Positions 27,686 to 36,379 of a stretch of 64,000 nucleotides of DNA are shown here, in pieces. This stretch comes from Clostridiales bacterium mt11 (lineage in GTDB: Bacteria; Bacillota; Clostridia; Tissierellales; Tepidimicrobiaceae), in the NCBI GenBank assembly GCA_001282665.1, contig LN874947.1, positions 542,704-606,703 on the forward strand, read 5' to 3'. The notes under the pieces were generated by a model, which saw nothing but the letters and a program-made list of their open reading frames with translations, was not told the DNA's origin and ran no database searches. How positions within the stretch are numbered: the first letter of the stretch is position 1; each line of letters starts with the position of its first letter. The translations under genes were made by a program, and so were the position numbers.

Positions 27686-28456
27686 TTAGAAAAAATCACC
27701 TTTAAATATTGGAATATCAATTTTGCTTAAATCTTGTCCTTCTCCTTCGTAAGATACAACAGTTGCCCTATTTTTAAATATTTTATATATAATTGTCTCA
27801 TCAGTAGTATAATTGAACAGAATTGGAAATCTTATTTTTGTAAAATAGCTATTAAATTTATTGTTAAATCTACCTAATACATAGTAAATATTATCCTTGC
27901 GTTTAAATAGCAAATAGGATTGTCCACCTTTTTCATAATAATAGTACTTATTTATAGGACAATTTCCAAATTTCCACACTAGGTAATCATCTTCAATAAA
28001 ACCACAATCATCTTCCAATCTCTTTCTATTAAATACAGGCTTTATATAACAGTATTTGTTGATCTTCCAGCCTAATTTTAAATTACCTGGCAAAGAATTT
28101 TCGTTGGGAAAATTATAGATAAATGCACCTTTTATCTCTTTTAAAGCGATTAAACTCATATTCAAAAATATACCCCTGCCTCTAAACTCTTTAAGTACAG
28201 CAGTATCACATGGCTGATAACATAAATACCCATCAATATCATTTCTCCAAAAACTTCGTATACCAACCATCTTATCTTGATAAAATGCTAAAATCATATA
28301 GGAATCGCCGTAGATATTGTCCATATACTTCCAATTAAACCACTTTAAATCGTAATCGGTGCCAAAAACCACGTTAAATATTTCTATAAAGCTACTTTTT
28401 TCTAATTCTGTAAGTTCACTGCTCAGCTTACATACATAGGTAATATTCTCCTTCAC
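27686..28456 (-). CDS. GNAT family N-acetyltransferase, first gene of the polysaccharide unit
   Basis: A protein of about 256 residues with a GNAT fold: the acetyl-CoA loop lies in DTAVLKEFRGRGIFLNMSLI near residue 90, and the preceding strand is MILAFYQDKMVGIRSFW. The target may be an amino sugar or a peptide amine. The frame also opens at an ATG at 28489, but that codon has no ribosome site and would fall at the predicted transcription start, whereas AAGGGTGG precedes the GTG at 28456. It follows directly behind the sigma-A promoter at 28.5 kb. Confidence 0.85.
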   Translation of the reverse strand: MKENITYVCKLSSELTELEKSSFIEIFNVVFGTDYDLKWFNWKYMDNIYGDSYMILAFYQDKMVGIRSFWRNDIDGYLCYQPCDTAVLKEFRGRGIFLNMSLIALKEIKGAFIYNFPNENSLPGNLKLGWKINKYCYIKPVFNRKRLEDDCGFIEDDYLVWKFGNCPINKYYYYEKGGQSYLLFKRKDNIYYVLGRFNNKFNSYFTKIRFPILFNYTTDETIIYKIFKNRATVVSYEGEGQDLSKIDIPIFKGDFF

Positions 28457-28492
28457 AATTACACCACCCTTAAACAATACTTCCTTCATTAG

Positions 28493-28520
28493 ATTATACT
28501 ATAGATTAACAATGTTTCAA
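28493..28520 (-). promoter_or_regulatory. Sigma-A promoter of the polysaccharide operon
   Basis: Minus-strand -35 TTGAAA (28515-28520) and -10 TATAAT (28493-28498) with a 16-base spacer, placed after the terminator of the ndoA unit. The predicted start is about 30 bases before the GTG of the GNAT gene. No other strong terminator or promoter is visible until 16.5 kb. Confidence 0.7.
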
Positions 28521-28539
28521 ATAAAATTAGCAAAATAAA

Positions 28540-28567
28540 AAATAAGCATCCTTTCCTATGCTTATTT
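28540..28567 (-). terminator. Intrinsic terminator after ndoA
   Basis: AAATAAGCAT and ATGCTTATTT (10 perfect pairs, loop 8) are followed by TTTTATTTT on the minus strand. It ends the alr-ndoAI-ndoA unit. Confidence 0.85.
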
Positions 28568-28568
28568 T

Positions 28569-28919
28569 TTATAAATCTATTAATCCTAAACTTATTTTTA
28601 AACACTCATCAACTTTAGCCATCATGTCATCATTAAATCTACCTATCTTTTCACGTAACCTCTTTTTATCAATGGTCCTTACTTGTTCCATTAAGACCAC
28701 TGAGTCTCTTGGTAAACCATACTCAGGAGCATTGATTTCTACATGGGTAGGTAATTTGGCTTTATTGATTTGAGAAGTTATAGCCGCTACGATAATGGTA
28801 GGACTATACTTGTTTCCTATATCATTTTGTAAAACAAGAACAGGTCTTACCCCTCCTTGTTCTGAACCGATAACTGGACTCAAGTCAGCATAAAATATGT
28901 CCCCTCTTTTCACAATCAC
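28569..28919 (-). CDS. ndoA: EndoA (MazF family) mRNA interferase toxin
   Basis: A 116-residue MazF/PemK-type endoribonuclease. The Bacillus homologue EndoA cuts single-stranded RNA at UACAU. The sequence has the family core VKRGDIFYADLSPVIGSEQG with the catalytic Arg in GVRPVLVLQND and the Thr/Ser region VAAITSQINKAKLPTHVEI. Translation begins at a GTG overlapping the antitoxin stop codon by four bases (GTGA), which is typical of coupled toxin/antitoxin genes. Order alr, ndoAI, ndoA matches Bacillus subtilis. Confidence 0.96.
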   Translation of the reverse strand: MIVKRGDIFYADLSPVIGSEQGGVRPVLVLQNDIGNKYSPTIIVAAITSQINKAKLPTHVEINAPEYGLPRDSVVLMEQVRTIDKKRLREKIGRFNDDMMAKVDECLKISLGLIDL

Positions 28920-29197
28920 ATTTTTTCACACCCCGTAAGTTTTGACTCATAAACATTTAATTCCACCATATCCTGCTCTAAACCTATTTCAGCAAGGGTT
29001 AAATTAATTTGACTCATTTCTACATACCCATCCTTAAGCTTTTCATAGACTTCTACTCGTCTCTTCTCACGAATATATAACTTCATAGCTTCCTTTACAA
29101 ATTCACTTCGATTCTTTTTTTCCATAGAGACAATAAAGTCTACTTCTTCTAATAAGCTATTTGGTAAACTAACCATAATCCTTTTGGTTTCAGCCAT
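28916..29197 (-). CDS. ndoAI: EndoAI antitoxin (ribbon-helix-helix)
   Basis: A 93-residue antitoxin. The N-terminal ribbon-helix-helix DNA-binding fold is ETKRIMVSLPNSLLEEVDFI, followed by a helix (NRSEFVKEAMKLYIREKRR) and a C-terminal tail that should occupy the EndoA active-site groove. The frame is open to 29269, but GGGGGTG is placed for the ATG at 29197. It is expected to repress its own operon and neutralise the toxin encoded downstream. Confidence 0.94.
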   Translation of the reverse strand: MAETKRIMVSLPNSLLEEVDFIVSMEKKNRSEFVKEAMKLYIREKRRVEVYEKLKDGYVEMSQINLTLAEIGLEQDMVELNVYESKLTGCEKM

Positions 29198-29323
29198 TAA
29201 ATTTGCACCCCCAAGCAAATGTTTCTTTGACAAATGCATAAAATAAGCCCAACAAACAATATATATCAATTATATATTCTTTATATTAATTGTGTCAATA
29301 TTAGTAACGATTTATTCAATATT

Positions 29324-30505
29324 TTAACAATCTAATAAATAATCTTCTATTTTTGTTATTTTCCCGCCTTGAATATATACTCTTGGAATTCTTCTTCCCA
29401 ACATACAAACTACTTCATAATTGATAGTACCTAATTTTTTAGCAATCTCATCGACATGAGGATATCCTTCTATACCATATCCAAATAGCACTACTTCATC
29501 TCCTATAGATACATTATCAATATCTGTTACATCTAACATACATTGATCCATACAGATTTTACCTACTACAGGTACTCTTCTACCTTTTATAAAGGCTTCT
29601 CCTTTTGAAGTCAGTAATCTGGTAAATCCGTCTGCATATCCAATAGGAATAGTGGCAATTTTAGATTCCCTTTCTGTAGTAAAAATTTGTCCATAGCTAA
29701 TTCCAGTTCCCTTAGGTACTTCCTTTACATAGGAAATTTTGGCTTTTAAAGTCATTGCTGGTTTTAAATCTATTCTATCCTTTTGAACTTCATCTGAGGG
29801 ATAAAGCCCATAAAGCATAATTCCTGCCCGAACCATATCCAAATTATATTCAGGAAGATCCATAATAGCTGCACTATTAGAGGCATGTTTAATAGGGATA
29901 TGGATTCCCTTTTTCTCTAATTCATCTATTACCTTTATAAATCTACTATACTGCAATCTTGTACCAGACTTATCCTTCTCATCTGCAGTTGCAAAATGGG
30001 TGTATATTCCTTCAATTTTTAAATGTGGCAACTTAGATATTCTAACGATTTCTCCTACTGCCTCATCATTAGGTAAAAATCCTATTCTTCCCATACCACT
30101 GTCAATTTTTATATGCACAATTGCCGTCTTTCCCAGCTTAAGAGCATTTTGTGAAAGCACTTTAGCAGATTCATAGTCGTATATGGTTTGAATAATATTC
30201 CCTCTTAAAATCAAAGAATATTGAGCTTCAGGTGTATATCCAAGTATCAGTATAGGTGCATCTATACTTCCCCTTCTAAGTTCAATAGCTTCCGATAAGG
30301 TGGCTACTGCTAACCTATCTGCTCCATTGTTTAAAAAAGTCTTCGCTGATTCAATGGAGCCATGACCATAAGCATTTGCTTTTACCACTGCGGTAATCAA
30401 CGTATCTTCTTTAGTATTTTTTTTTACCTGTCTTATATTATAGGCTAAGTTATCTAAATTAATTTCTGCCCATAAAGGTCTTGCCTCATCTAAAGTATAA
30501 TACAC
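29324..30505 (-). CDS. alr: Alanine racemase
   Basis: PLP-dependent enzyme that interconverts L- and D-alanine for peptidoglycan. The 393-residue protein has the PLP lysine K42 in VVKANAYGHG, the PLP contact loop HASNSAAIMDLPEYNLDMVR, and the second-subunit catalytic tyrosine in KGTGISYGQIFT. Translation starts at GTG (30505) with GGGGGG seven bases upstream. It lies between a GerS/LolA-like lipoprotein gene and ndoAI, as ydcC-alr-ndoAI in Bacillus and gerS-alr2 in Clostridioides. Confidence 0.97.
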   Translation of the reverse strand: MYYTLDEARPLWAEINLDNLAYNIRQVKKNTKEDTLITAVVKANAYGHGSIESAKTFLNNGADRLAVATLSEAIELRRGSIDAPILILGYTPEAQYSLILRGNIIQTIYDYESAKVLSQNALKLGKTAIVHIKIDSGMGRIGFLPNDEAVGEIVRISKLPHLKIEGIYTHFATADEKDKSGTRLQYSRFIKVIDELEKKGIHIPIKHASNSAAIMDLPEYNLDMVRAGIMLYGLYPSDEVQKDRIDLKPAMTLKAKISYVKEVPKGTGISYGQIFTTERESKIATIPIGYADGFTRLLTSKGEAFIKGRRVPVVGKICMDQCMLDVTDIDNVSIGDEVVLFGYGIEGYPHVDEIAKKLGTINYEVVCMLGRRIPRVYIQGGKITKIEDYLLDC

Positions 30506-30520
30506 ATTTTATCCCCCCTA

Positions 30521-31114
30521 TCATTTACTCATAATAGCATCATATTTAAAGTCTTCATAGTAAACTTCTAGATATATATATTCTTTTTCTCCTATTATAT
30601 TCATCATATAGGGGACAAAACCCTTCTTCTTTATCCAAATTTTTTGAATATTCCTATATTTATTTTTCTCAGGTAATTCCATGCTAAAAACTAAACATTC
30701 TTCGCCTTCAATAGTTTGAGTTTCTACTGTATAATCCTCAGAAGATTGTAGGTTCTGGAAAATATGACCTATAAAAAGATTTTTATTTAAAGTCTTTACA
30801 TTTTCTATGGATAGGGATTGTTCTATAGAAGGATGCTCTAAAATAACTTTATTGCCATCATAAATAATTGTACAACCCTTACTTTCTACTGGTTCAATTA
30901 TTTTTATATTAAACTTGTCAGGTTTCTGAAAGGTTTCCTCTACTCTATAAGTAGTGGACTTATCACGACTATATACAATAATATTAGCTGAACAGCTGTA
31001 ATTATCAAAGCTATTTACTTTTTCTTGAAAATTGTTTAATGTATCTTTTTCACTAATCCTTTTACAAGAAGTTAATATTATCAAAGGAATAATTAATAAT
31101 AATATTTTCTTCAT
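30521..31114 (-). CDS. LolA-like lipoprotein (YdcC/GerS type)
   Basis: A lipoprotein of about 197 residues. The signal peptide MKKILLLIIPLIILTSC ends with a lipobox; the mature part has the antiparallel strand pattern of LolA-like proteins (YSCSANIIVYSRDKSTTYRV, KFNIKIIEPVESKGCTIIYD). Position next to alr matches Bacillus ydcC and Clostridioides gerS; GerS is needed for cortex hydrolysis during spore germination. That role is inference from synteny. Two starts are possible, 31135 (four bases after the previous stop, no ribosome site) and 31114 (weak GGGAT); I prefer the latter because it gives a standard signal peptide. Confidence 0.85.
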   Translation of the reverse strand: MKKILLLIIPLIILTSCKRISEKDTLNNFQEKVNSFDNYSCSANIIVYSRDKSTTYRVEETFQKPDKFNIKIIEPVESKGCTIIYDGNKVILEHPSIEQSLSIENVKTLNKNLFIGHIFQNLQSSEDYTVETQTIEGEECLVFSMELPEKNKYRNIQKIWIKKKGFVPYMMNIIGEKEYIYLEVYYEDFKYDAIMSK

Positions 31115-31139
31115 ATTAGAAATCCCAGCCTTCATTTTA

Positions 31140-32378
31140 CTATTCTAATTTTTTTATGCTATAAGGGATATTATCTAATATATCCCTTGCAATCATACCA
31201 TACTCTCCCTTATCCATTTTGGCTAAATCTCCTGCCAATCCATGACAGTATACTCCTAATATGGCTGCATAATAAGGCTCTAGTCCTTGCCCTATAAAAC
31301 TAGCAATCATACCAGTTAATACATCACCGCTTCCAGCTGTAGCCATACCTGGATTTCCAGTATTATTGACATATATATTTCCTTGTCCATCACATACTAT
31401 AGTTTCTGATCCTTTTAATACTGTTATTATATTATATTTATTAGATGTATATTTAGAATATTTTATACGGTTTTCTTGGATTTCTTTTGTACTAACTCCT
31501 AATAACTTAGATAATTCACCAGGATGGGGAGTTATAATTGTATCTTCTTTTCTAGTCAATAAAATGTTAGGATCCTTCATGGATACACAATTTATTCCAT
31601 CTGCATCTAATACTATTGGTCTTTTATAGTTTAATAATATCTTTTTTACAACATCTATATTTTCTTCATCAGTTCCAATTCCCGGACCTATAGCTAATAC
31701 ATCCATATTTTCAATTGTTGAATTTATTTCCTTAAAAGAATTCATAGTAAAATGACCTGTATTATCATCTTCGATAGGCTTAACTATGGCTTCTATTAAT
31801 TTTATGGAAAGTATTTCACTAACGCTCTTTGGTGTGATAGTATATATTAATCCTCCGCCACTTCTAAGAGCTGCCATAGTCGATAGATAAGGTGCTCCTG
31901 TCATGCCTGTACTACCAGCTATTATTCCAATCCTACCAAAAGTTCCCTTATGAGAATCTTTATTTCTTTTAGGCAATATGTTTTTTATTTTTGGGGGGAC
32001 CATAAATTCATCCCTTTCTCCTTCAGCTATTCCAAAAGCAATAGCATACTCCTTCTCATGGGATATGGACAAATAGATTTTATTTATTCCTAATTCGCAT
32101 CCTCTATTATGTAAATCTATATAGGGTTTCCCCTTTTCATCATGGATGACTTCTATATCCTTCCAGCTAACCTTTCCGATTCCAATACCTAGAAGTTTAG
32201 ATACAGCCTCTTTAGCAGCAAACATTCCAGATATAGTTTGAGGATTATCATTTTTACTGTTTATATATTCTATTTCTCTACAAGTAAATACCTTATCCAT
32301 AAATCTATCTTTCTTTTCCCCAAGGATCTTTTCTATCCTAGATATTTTTACTATATCTATCCCACTACCTTTAATCAT
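31140..32378 (-). CDS. Fused holo-ACP synthase (AcpS) and NAD(P)HX dehydratase (NnrD)
   Basis: A 412-residue two-domain protein. Residues 1 to about 125 are AcpS, which moves phosphopantetheine from CoA to acyl carrier protein: GSGIDIVKISRI with the magnesium aspartate D8, MFAAKEAVSKLLGIGIG, and LSISHEKEYAIAFGI. Residues about 140-410 are the ADP/ATP-dependent NAD(P)H-hydrate dehydratase: FGRIGIIAGSTGMTGAPYLS, VLDADGINC, TPHPGELSKLLG and NPGMATAGSGDVLTGMIASF. The usual partner epimerase domain (NnrE/YjeF_N) is absent. There is no stop or frameshift between domains, so it is a true single frame. It sits upstream of the lipoprotein and alr genes. Confidence 0.95.
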   Translation of the reverse strand: MIKGSGIDIVKISRIEKILGEKKDRFMDKVFTCREIEYINSKNDNPQTISGMFAAKEAVSKLLGIGIGKVSWKDIEVIHDEKGKPYIDLHNRGCELGINKIYLSISHEKEYAIAFGIAEGERDEFMVPPKIKNILPKRNKDSHKGTFGRIGIIAGSTGMTGAPYLSTMAALRSGGGLIYTITPKSVSEILSIKLIEAIVKPIEDDNTGHFTMNSFKEINSTIENMDVLAIGPGIGTDEENIDVVKKILLNYKRPIVLDADGINCVSMKDPNILLTRKEDTIITPHPGELSKLLGVSTKEIQENRIKYSKYTSNKYNIITVLKGSETIVCDGQGNIYVNNTGNPGMATAGSGDVLTGMIASFIGQGLEPYYAAILGVYCHGLAGDLAKMDKGEYGMIARDILDNIPYSIKKLE

Positions 32379-32390
32379 AAAAGTTCTCCT

Positions 32391-32993
32391 TTACTCCAAT
32401 ATTTCTTCATCTAATTTTTCCATCTCCTCACTTCCCAACATTCCATGTAAAAAGGAATAGGTAGCATCTATAAACTCCTCATAATCATACTTTTCGTTTA
32501 TTAATACCTTTAACCTTTCTCTTAGGGTTTCTAGCTCATCTGTAACTTCTTTTAACTTCTTTTCTTTGTGTTTAAGCTCTTTATAACCGTAATCTACAGT
32601 AGCTTTTAGTAGATTAAAATTTAATTCTCTAATCATTTGAGGAGTGGTTTCTAACTGAAAGGTTATTTCATCTAGCTCATCATTTATATCTTCAATTTTT
32701 TCCTTATATTCATCTAATAACCCAACAGTCTCTACCTTATTCTCATTATTTACGGCATCGGATACACCTAAAATCATCTTCATAGCATGTATTTTTTCTT
32801 TTTGAAGACTTTTAGAATCTCTTTCTAATTCTCTTTCTTTTTTTACTAATTCAACTAATTCTTCTTTTATATACTGTATATTTTTGTTATTGACATTTCC
32901 AAACAAGTTTAACCATTCCTTATATTCTATTAATAAAGGTATCTTGTTTTTTAACATTATATTTTGATCTAAGTCTATGTTTTTAAAAGCCAT
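32391..32993 (-). CDS. Unknown soluble coiled-coil protein
   Basis: A 200-residue acidic, highly charged protein with no signal peptide or membrane segment. Residues about 45-75 and 95-170 are heptad-like (VKKERELERDSKSLQKEK; LKHKEKKLKEVTDELETLRE), so it is probably an extended coiled coil. I do not recognise the family. AAAGGAGG gives a strong start. It is the first gene of the unit leading to acpS-nnrD, the lipoprotein, alr and the toxin pair. A TATAAT at 33016-33021 is a possible -10. Confidence 0.8.
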   Translation of the reverse strand: MAFKNIDLDQNIMLKNKIPLLIEYKEWLNLFGNVNNKNIQYIKEELVELVKKERELERDSKSLQKEKIHAMKMILGVSDAVNNENKVETVGLLDEYKEKIEDINDELDEITFQLETTPQMIRELNFNLLKATVDYGYKELKHKEKKLKEVTDELETLRERLKVLINEKYDYEEFIDATYSFLHGMLGSEEMEKLDEEILE

Positions 32994-33065
32994 ATTTTTT
33001 ACCTCCTTTAAATAAATTATACTACAAAAACCTTATACATATAATAAGTAAGGAGTCCCTAAAAT

Positions 33066-33099
33066 AGGAATGAACACCTTAATTATGGTGTTCATTCCT
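33066..33099 (-). terminator. Strong hairpin, probable terminator of the deaminase gene
   Basis: A perfect 13-base-pair stem (arms 33066-33078 and 33087-33099, loop 8) is followed on the minus strand by ATTTTAGG. It lies between the deaminase gene and the coiled-coil gene, about 70 bases before the latter's start. Confidence 0.65.
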
Positions 33100-33114
33100 G
33101 CCTTTATTCAAATA

Positions 33115-33216
33115 ATAGAGGTATTCTCATGGCATATTTAACTTAATCGTCAATATTCTCCATTATACGAATAATCCTATTTATATTTCCGTGGAAATAC
33201 ATAAAAATACCTCTAT
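33115..33216. repeat. 102-base element bounded by 11-base perfect inverted repeats
   Basis: ATAGAGGTATT at 33115-33125 and its exact complement at 33206-33216 enclose a short noncoding segment that also contains ATTTCC-GT-GGAAAT (33185-33198). The interval 33000-33263 has no gene. The element could be a miniature inverted-repeat mobile element or a folded RNA; it does not match purine, SAM or T-box consensus as I know them. A minus-strand TATAAT lies inside at 33163-33168. Confidence 0.5.
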
Positions 33217-33263
33217 CTTTTATTTAATACACAATATTCCAAATAAAGCTAAGGTTAAGAATC

Positions 33264-34553
33264 TTATCTGTTTATTAAATTTTTAGAAGCCTTGTCTGCA
33301 TTGTATATAATCTTTTCTACGTCTAAAGTCTTTATTTCTCTATTCTCCATTATAATATTGCCGTCAACTATTACCGTATCAACATCAGACCCCTGTACAG
33401 AATAGGCTAATGAGGAAACTATATTATGCAGTGGATAAAGATGTGGTTTATCCATATCCATCAATACTATATCCGCCTTTTTGCCTACTTCTATAGAGCC
33501 AATTTCCTTATCCCATAATAGAGCTTTAGCACCGTTGATTGTAGCCATTTCCAATGCAGAAATAGCTGGTACCGATATAGCATCCATATTTACCGCTTTG
33601 TTTACGATGGAAGCTAAATGGATTTCTTCAAACATGTTTAAATTGTTATTGCTAGAAGAGCCATCAGTTCCTAGGGCTACATTTATCCCTTTTTTAAGCA
33701 TCTTATCTATAGGAGCAAAACCGCTAGCAAGTTTTAAGTTGCTGCTTGGATTGTTTACAGGGCTTACATTGTTTTCTTTTAATATTTCAATGTCATCATC
33801 ATCAACATGGACACAATGAGCTGCAACTGTAGGCAACTTGAATAGTCCTAAGTCGTATACATGCTTTATAGGAGATTTATGTAGCTCTTTAAAACTATCT
33901 TCTACTTCCTTTTTAGTTTCCGATAGATGTATATGGATACCAGTATTTAATTCCTTAGCTAAATCTATAATCCGTTCTAAGTAAGCTGCACTACAGGTAT
34001 AAGGTGCATGAGGTGATACCATTACCTTAATCCTTCCATCTCCTCTTCCATTCCAATCCTTATACAAATTTCTTGTATCATTTAATTTTTCTTCCTCTTT
34101 ACCTTTCTCTTCTATAAGTCCCCTAGTTAAAACTCCCCTTATGCCTGCCTCTTCTAATCCTCTACCTACTTCATCCATAAAGAAATACATATCGCAAAAA
34201 GTAGTAGTTCCTGATTGAATCATCTCCACCATACTTAAAAGAGAACCCCAATAGACATCTTCTGCTGTAAGCTTAGCCTCTGCTGGCCATATCTTTTGAG
34301 TCAGCCATTCATGTAAAGGTAAATCATCTGCATAATTTCTAAACAGAGACATTCCAATATGAGTATGGGCATTTACTAATCCAGGTATAGCAACTTTATT
34401 CTTACCATTTATTATCCTATCAACCTTAATATCTCCCCTTAATTCACCTATATGAATTATTTTATCTTCTTCAACATATATATTAGTGTCTTTACATACT
34501 TCTTCTTTTCCATCCATAGGAACTATAGTCACATTTTTTATAAGCAGGTTCAT
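33264..34553 (-). CDS. Amidohydrolase: 5'-deoxyadenosine / methylthioadenosine / SAH deaminase type
   Basis: A 429-residue metal-dependent amidohydrolase of the MtaD/DadD/SsnA group. The metal site is built from NAHTHIGMSLFRNYADDLPL at about residue 58, H in VSPHAPYTCS, H in HIHLSETKKE, HCVHVDDDDI and the aspartate in GTDGSSSNNNLNMFEE. Such enzymes deaminate adenosine derivatives released by SAM metabolism, for example 5'-deoxyadenosine from radical-SAM enzymes. Which substrate is preferred cannot be read here. The gene is monocistronic. Confidence 0.9.
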   Translation of the reverse strand: MNLLIKNVTIVPMDGKEEVCKDTNIYVEEDKIIHIGELRGDIKVDRIINGKNKVAIPGLVNAHTHIGMSLFRNYADDLPLHEWLTQKIWPAEAKLTAEDVYWGSLLSMVEMIQSGTTTFCDMYFFMDEVGRGLEEAGIRGVLTRGLIEEKGKEEEKLNDTRNLYKDWNGRGDGRIKVMVSPHAPYTCSAAYLERIIDLAKELNTGIHIHLSETKKEVEDSFKELHKSPIKHVYDLGLFKLPTVAAHCVHVDDDDIEILKENNVSPVNNPSSNLKLASGFAPIDKMLKKGINVALGTDGSSSNNNLNMFEEIHLASIVNKAVNMDAISVPAISALEMATINGAKALLWDKEIGSIEVGKKADIVLMDMDKPHLYPLHNIVSSLAYSVQGSDVDTVIVDGNIIMENREIKTLDVEKIIYNADKASKNLINR

Positions 34554-34650
34554 TAAATCACTCCTCGTATAGTATTGTTTAAGATAATTATATCATAATA
34601 GCAATATAGGGAAACAGCTAATGGTGAACAAATTATCTTCTATATAAAGA

Positions 34651-34675
34651 GAAGCTCGCAAATTTTGCGAGCTTC
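34651..34675. terminator. Terminator of the PTS operon
   Basis: GAAGCTCGCAAA and TTTGCGAGCTTC form a perfect 12-base-pair palindrome just after the stop at 34679. On the minus strand it is followed by TCTTTATAT; on plus by CCTTTTAT. Confidence 0.8.
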
Positions 34676-34678
34676 CTT

Positions 34679-36010
34679 TTATAGTTTATCAATCACAATC
34701 TTAAATTGTGGTAAATAGTCTTTATGTGCTATTAACATCTCATCTAATAGCTCTTTTGCAATAGTCCCTCCCGGCACTAATGGATTAAGGGTAAAAGCTT
34801 GTAAGGCTTTGCCATAATTACCTGTTACAGCTGCTTCTATAGTTAATTCTTCCATAGCTTTCATCATTTGAATATATCCTCTGGCAGCAGAATTTAATCT
34901 GCCAAAACTAATTGGCATTGGTCCTTTTGCCGTGATTACACTGCTGACTTCTATTGCACAGTCATATGGCAAGTCTGGCAATGCCCCTCTATTCCTAGTA
35001 TTTACTGCCATTATGTTTCTTTTATCATTATATATGGAACTAATTACTTCACAGGCTGCGTCTGAATAATGGGCTCCACCACGTCTAGATAATTCTTCTG
35101 GTTTTTCTTTTAAATCTGGATTTTTATATAATTCAAATAGAGAAGCTTCTATTCCTTTTACTACTTCTGCTCTTGTTCCATTTTTCTCATAATCTTTTAT
35201 TGCTTTTTCAAGCATATCATCTTGTAAATAATAGTACATATGATAAGCACATGGTAGCATACCTAAATCACGTATTTGCTCTTCCATAAAAGGTATATTA
35301 TCAATATTTTCTACTATTTTTTTACTCTTTTCAAACATTAAATCCATTATATGATTAGTTAATTCATTCCCTTCTTTATCATATACCCTATGCCAATGGA
35401 AATGATTTAATCCACCAAATTGGAAGAACAATTCCTCTGAGTTTCTCCCCAGCATCTCTGATTCACCGATTATATGTCCTATAGGAACATTACATAATCC
35501 TACGACTTTTTCAAATGCTCCGTAATTTAACACAGCTTCCGTTACCATACCTGCTGGATTTGTAAAATTAATTAACCAAGCCTCTGGACATAATTCTTTT
35601 ATATCTTCTACAATATCTAATATTACTGGAATAGTCCTAAAGGCCTTAAACATCCCCCCAGCACCATTTGTTTCCTGTCCTAGAATTCCGTGACTTAGTG
35701 GAATTCTCTCATCTTTTACCCTTGCATCTAATAGACCTACACGCAACTGAGTAGAAACAAAATCTGCATCTTTCAAAGCTTCCCTTCTATCCAATGTTAA
35801 ATGAACTTTCCAATCCAAACCAGCATTTTCCACCATACGTTTAGCTAATTTTCCAACTATTTCTAGTTTTTCTCGTCCTTCTTCTATATCTACTAACCAA
35901 ATTTCTTTAATTGGCAGTTCATCTTTTCTTTTAATAAATCCTTCTATCAATTCTGGAGTATAGCTAGAACCCCCACCTATAGTGACTATTTTAATTTTAT
36001 CCTTTTTCAT
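34679..36010 (-). CDS. 6-phospho-beta-glucosidase, GH4
   Basis: A 443-residue family 4 glycoside hydrolase that uses NAD+ and a divalent metal to split phosphorylated beta-glucosides such as cellobiose-6-phosphate. The dinucleotide site is KIVTIGGGSSYTPELIEGF; further family motifs are LINFTNPAGMVTEAVL, LCNVPIG with the metal cysteine, and GLNHFHWHRVYD with the metal histidine. It is the last gene of the PTS operon and acts on the sugar phosphate the PTS imports. Confidence 0.94.
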   Translation of the reverse strand: MKKDKIKIVTIGGGSSYTPELIEGFIKRKDELPIKEIWLVDIEEGREKLEIVGKLAKRMVENAGLDWKVHLTLDRREALKDADFVSTQLRVGLLDARVKDERIPLSHGILGQETNGAGGMFKAFRTIPVILDIVEDIKELCPEAWLINFTNPAGMVTEAVLNYGAFEKVVGLCNVPIGHIIGESEMLGRNSEELFFQFGGLNHFHWHRVYDKEGNELTNHIMDLMFEKSKKIVENIDNIPFMEEQIRDLGMLPCAYHMYYYLQDDMLEKAIKDYEKNGTRAEVVKGIEASLFELYKNPDLKEKPEELSRRGGAHYSDAACEVISSIYNDKRNIMAVNTRNRGALPDLPYDCAIEVSSVITAKGPMPISFGRLNSAARGYIQMMKAMEELTIEAAVTGNYGKALQAFTLNPLVPGGTIAKELLDEMLIAHKDYLPQFKIVIDKL

Positions 36011-36011
36011 T

Positions 36012-36353
36012 TTAAATCCCCCTTGTTTTTTCTTTCAAATTATTGATCTCCATCTGCATATATATCATCTTTTCTACCAAATCCTTAGCTAACATAGATG
36101 TCATTAAATGGTCTTGTGCATGAACCATCAATATATTTACTTCTACTCCTTCTCCTTGAGCCTCATTTTGAATTAATGAGGTTTGAATTTTATGAGCTTC
36201 CAATATTTCCTTTTTTGCTTCTTCCATTAATTCCTTTGATTTTTCAACATCTCCATTCTGGGCAAAATCCAAGGCCTCAAATATATTGGACCTAGCAGAA
36301 CCAGAATTGGCGATTAATTGAAATATCAACTGCTCTAATTGTTCCATATCCAT
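36012..36353 (-). CDS. PTS lactose/cellobiose-specific EIIA
   Basis: A 113-residue helical EIIA of the Lac family. It takes phosphate from HPr and gives it to EIIB. The active histidine is H78 in MVHAQDHLMTS, with the metal-binding aspartate three residues later. The stop is one base from the GH4 start, so the two are coupled. Confidence 0.95.
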   Translation of the reverse strand: MDMEQLEQLIFQLIANSGSARSNIFEALDFAQNGDVEKSKELMEEAKKEILEAHKIQTSLIQNEAQGEGVEVNILMVHAQDHLMTSMLAKDLVEKMIYMQMEINNLKEKTRGI

Positions 36354-36379
36354 TCCTCCTACTATATTCGGTAATAATA

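Noticed and set aside
33115..33216. Purine or other known metabolite riboswitch next to the adenosine-type deaminase gene
   Set aside because: Conserved core bases of the classes I know are missing, and the element lies downstream rather than upstream of the deaminase gene.
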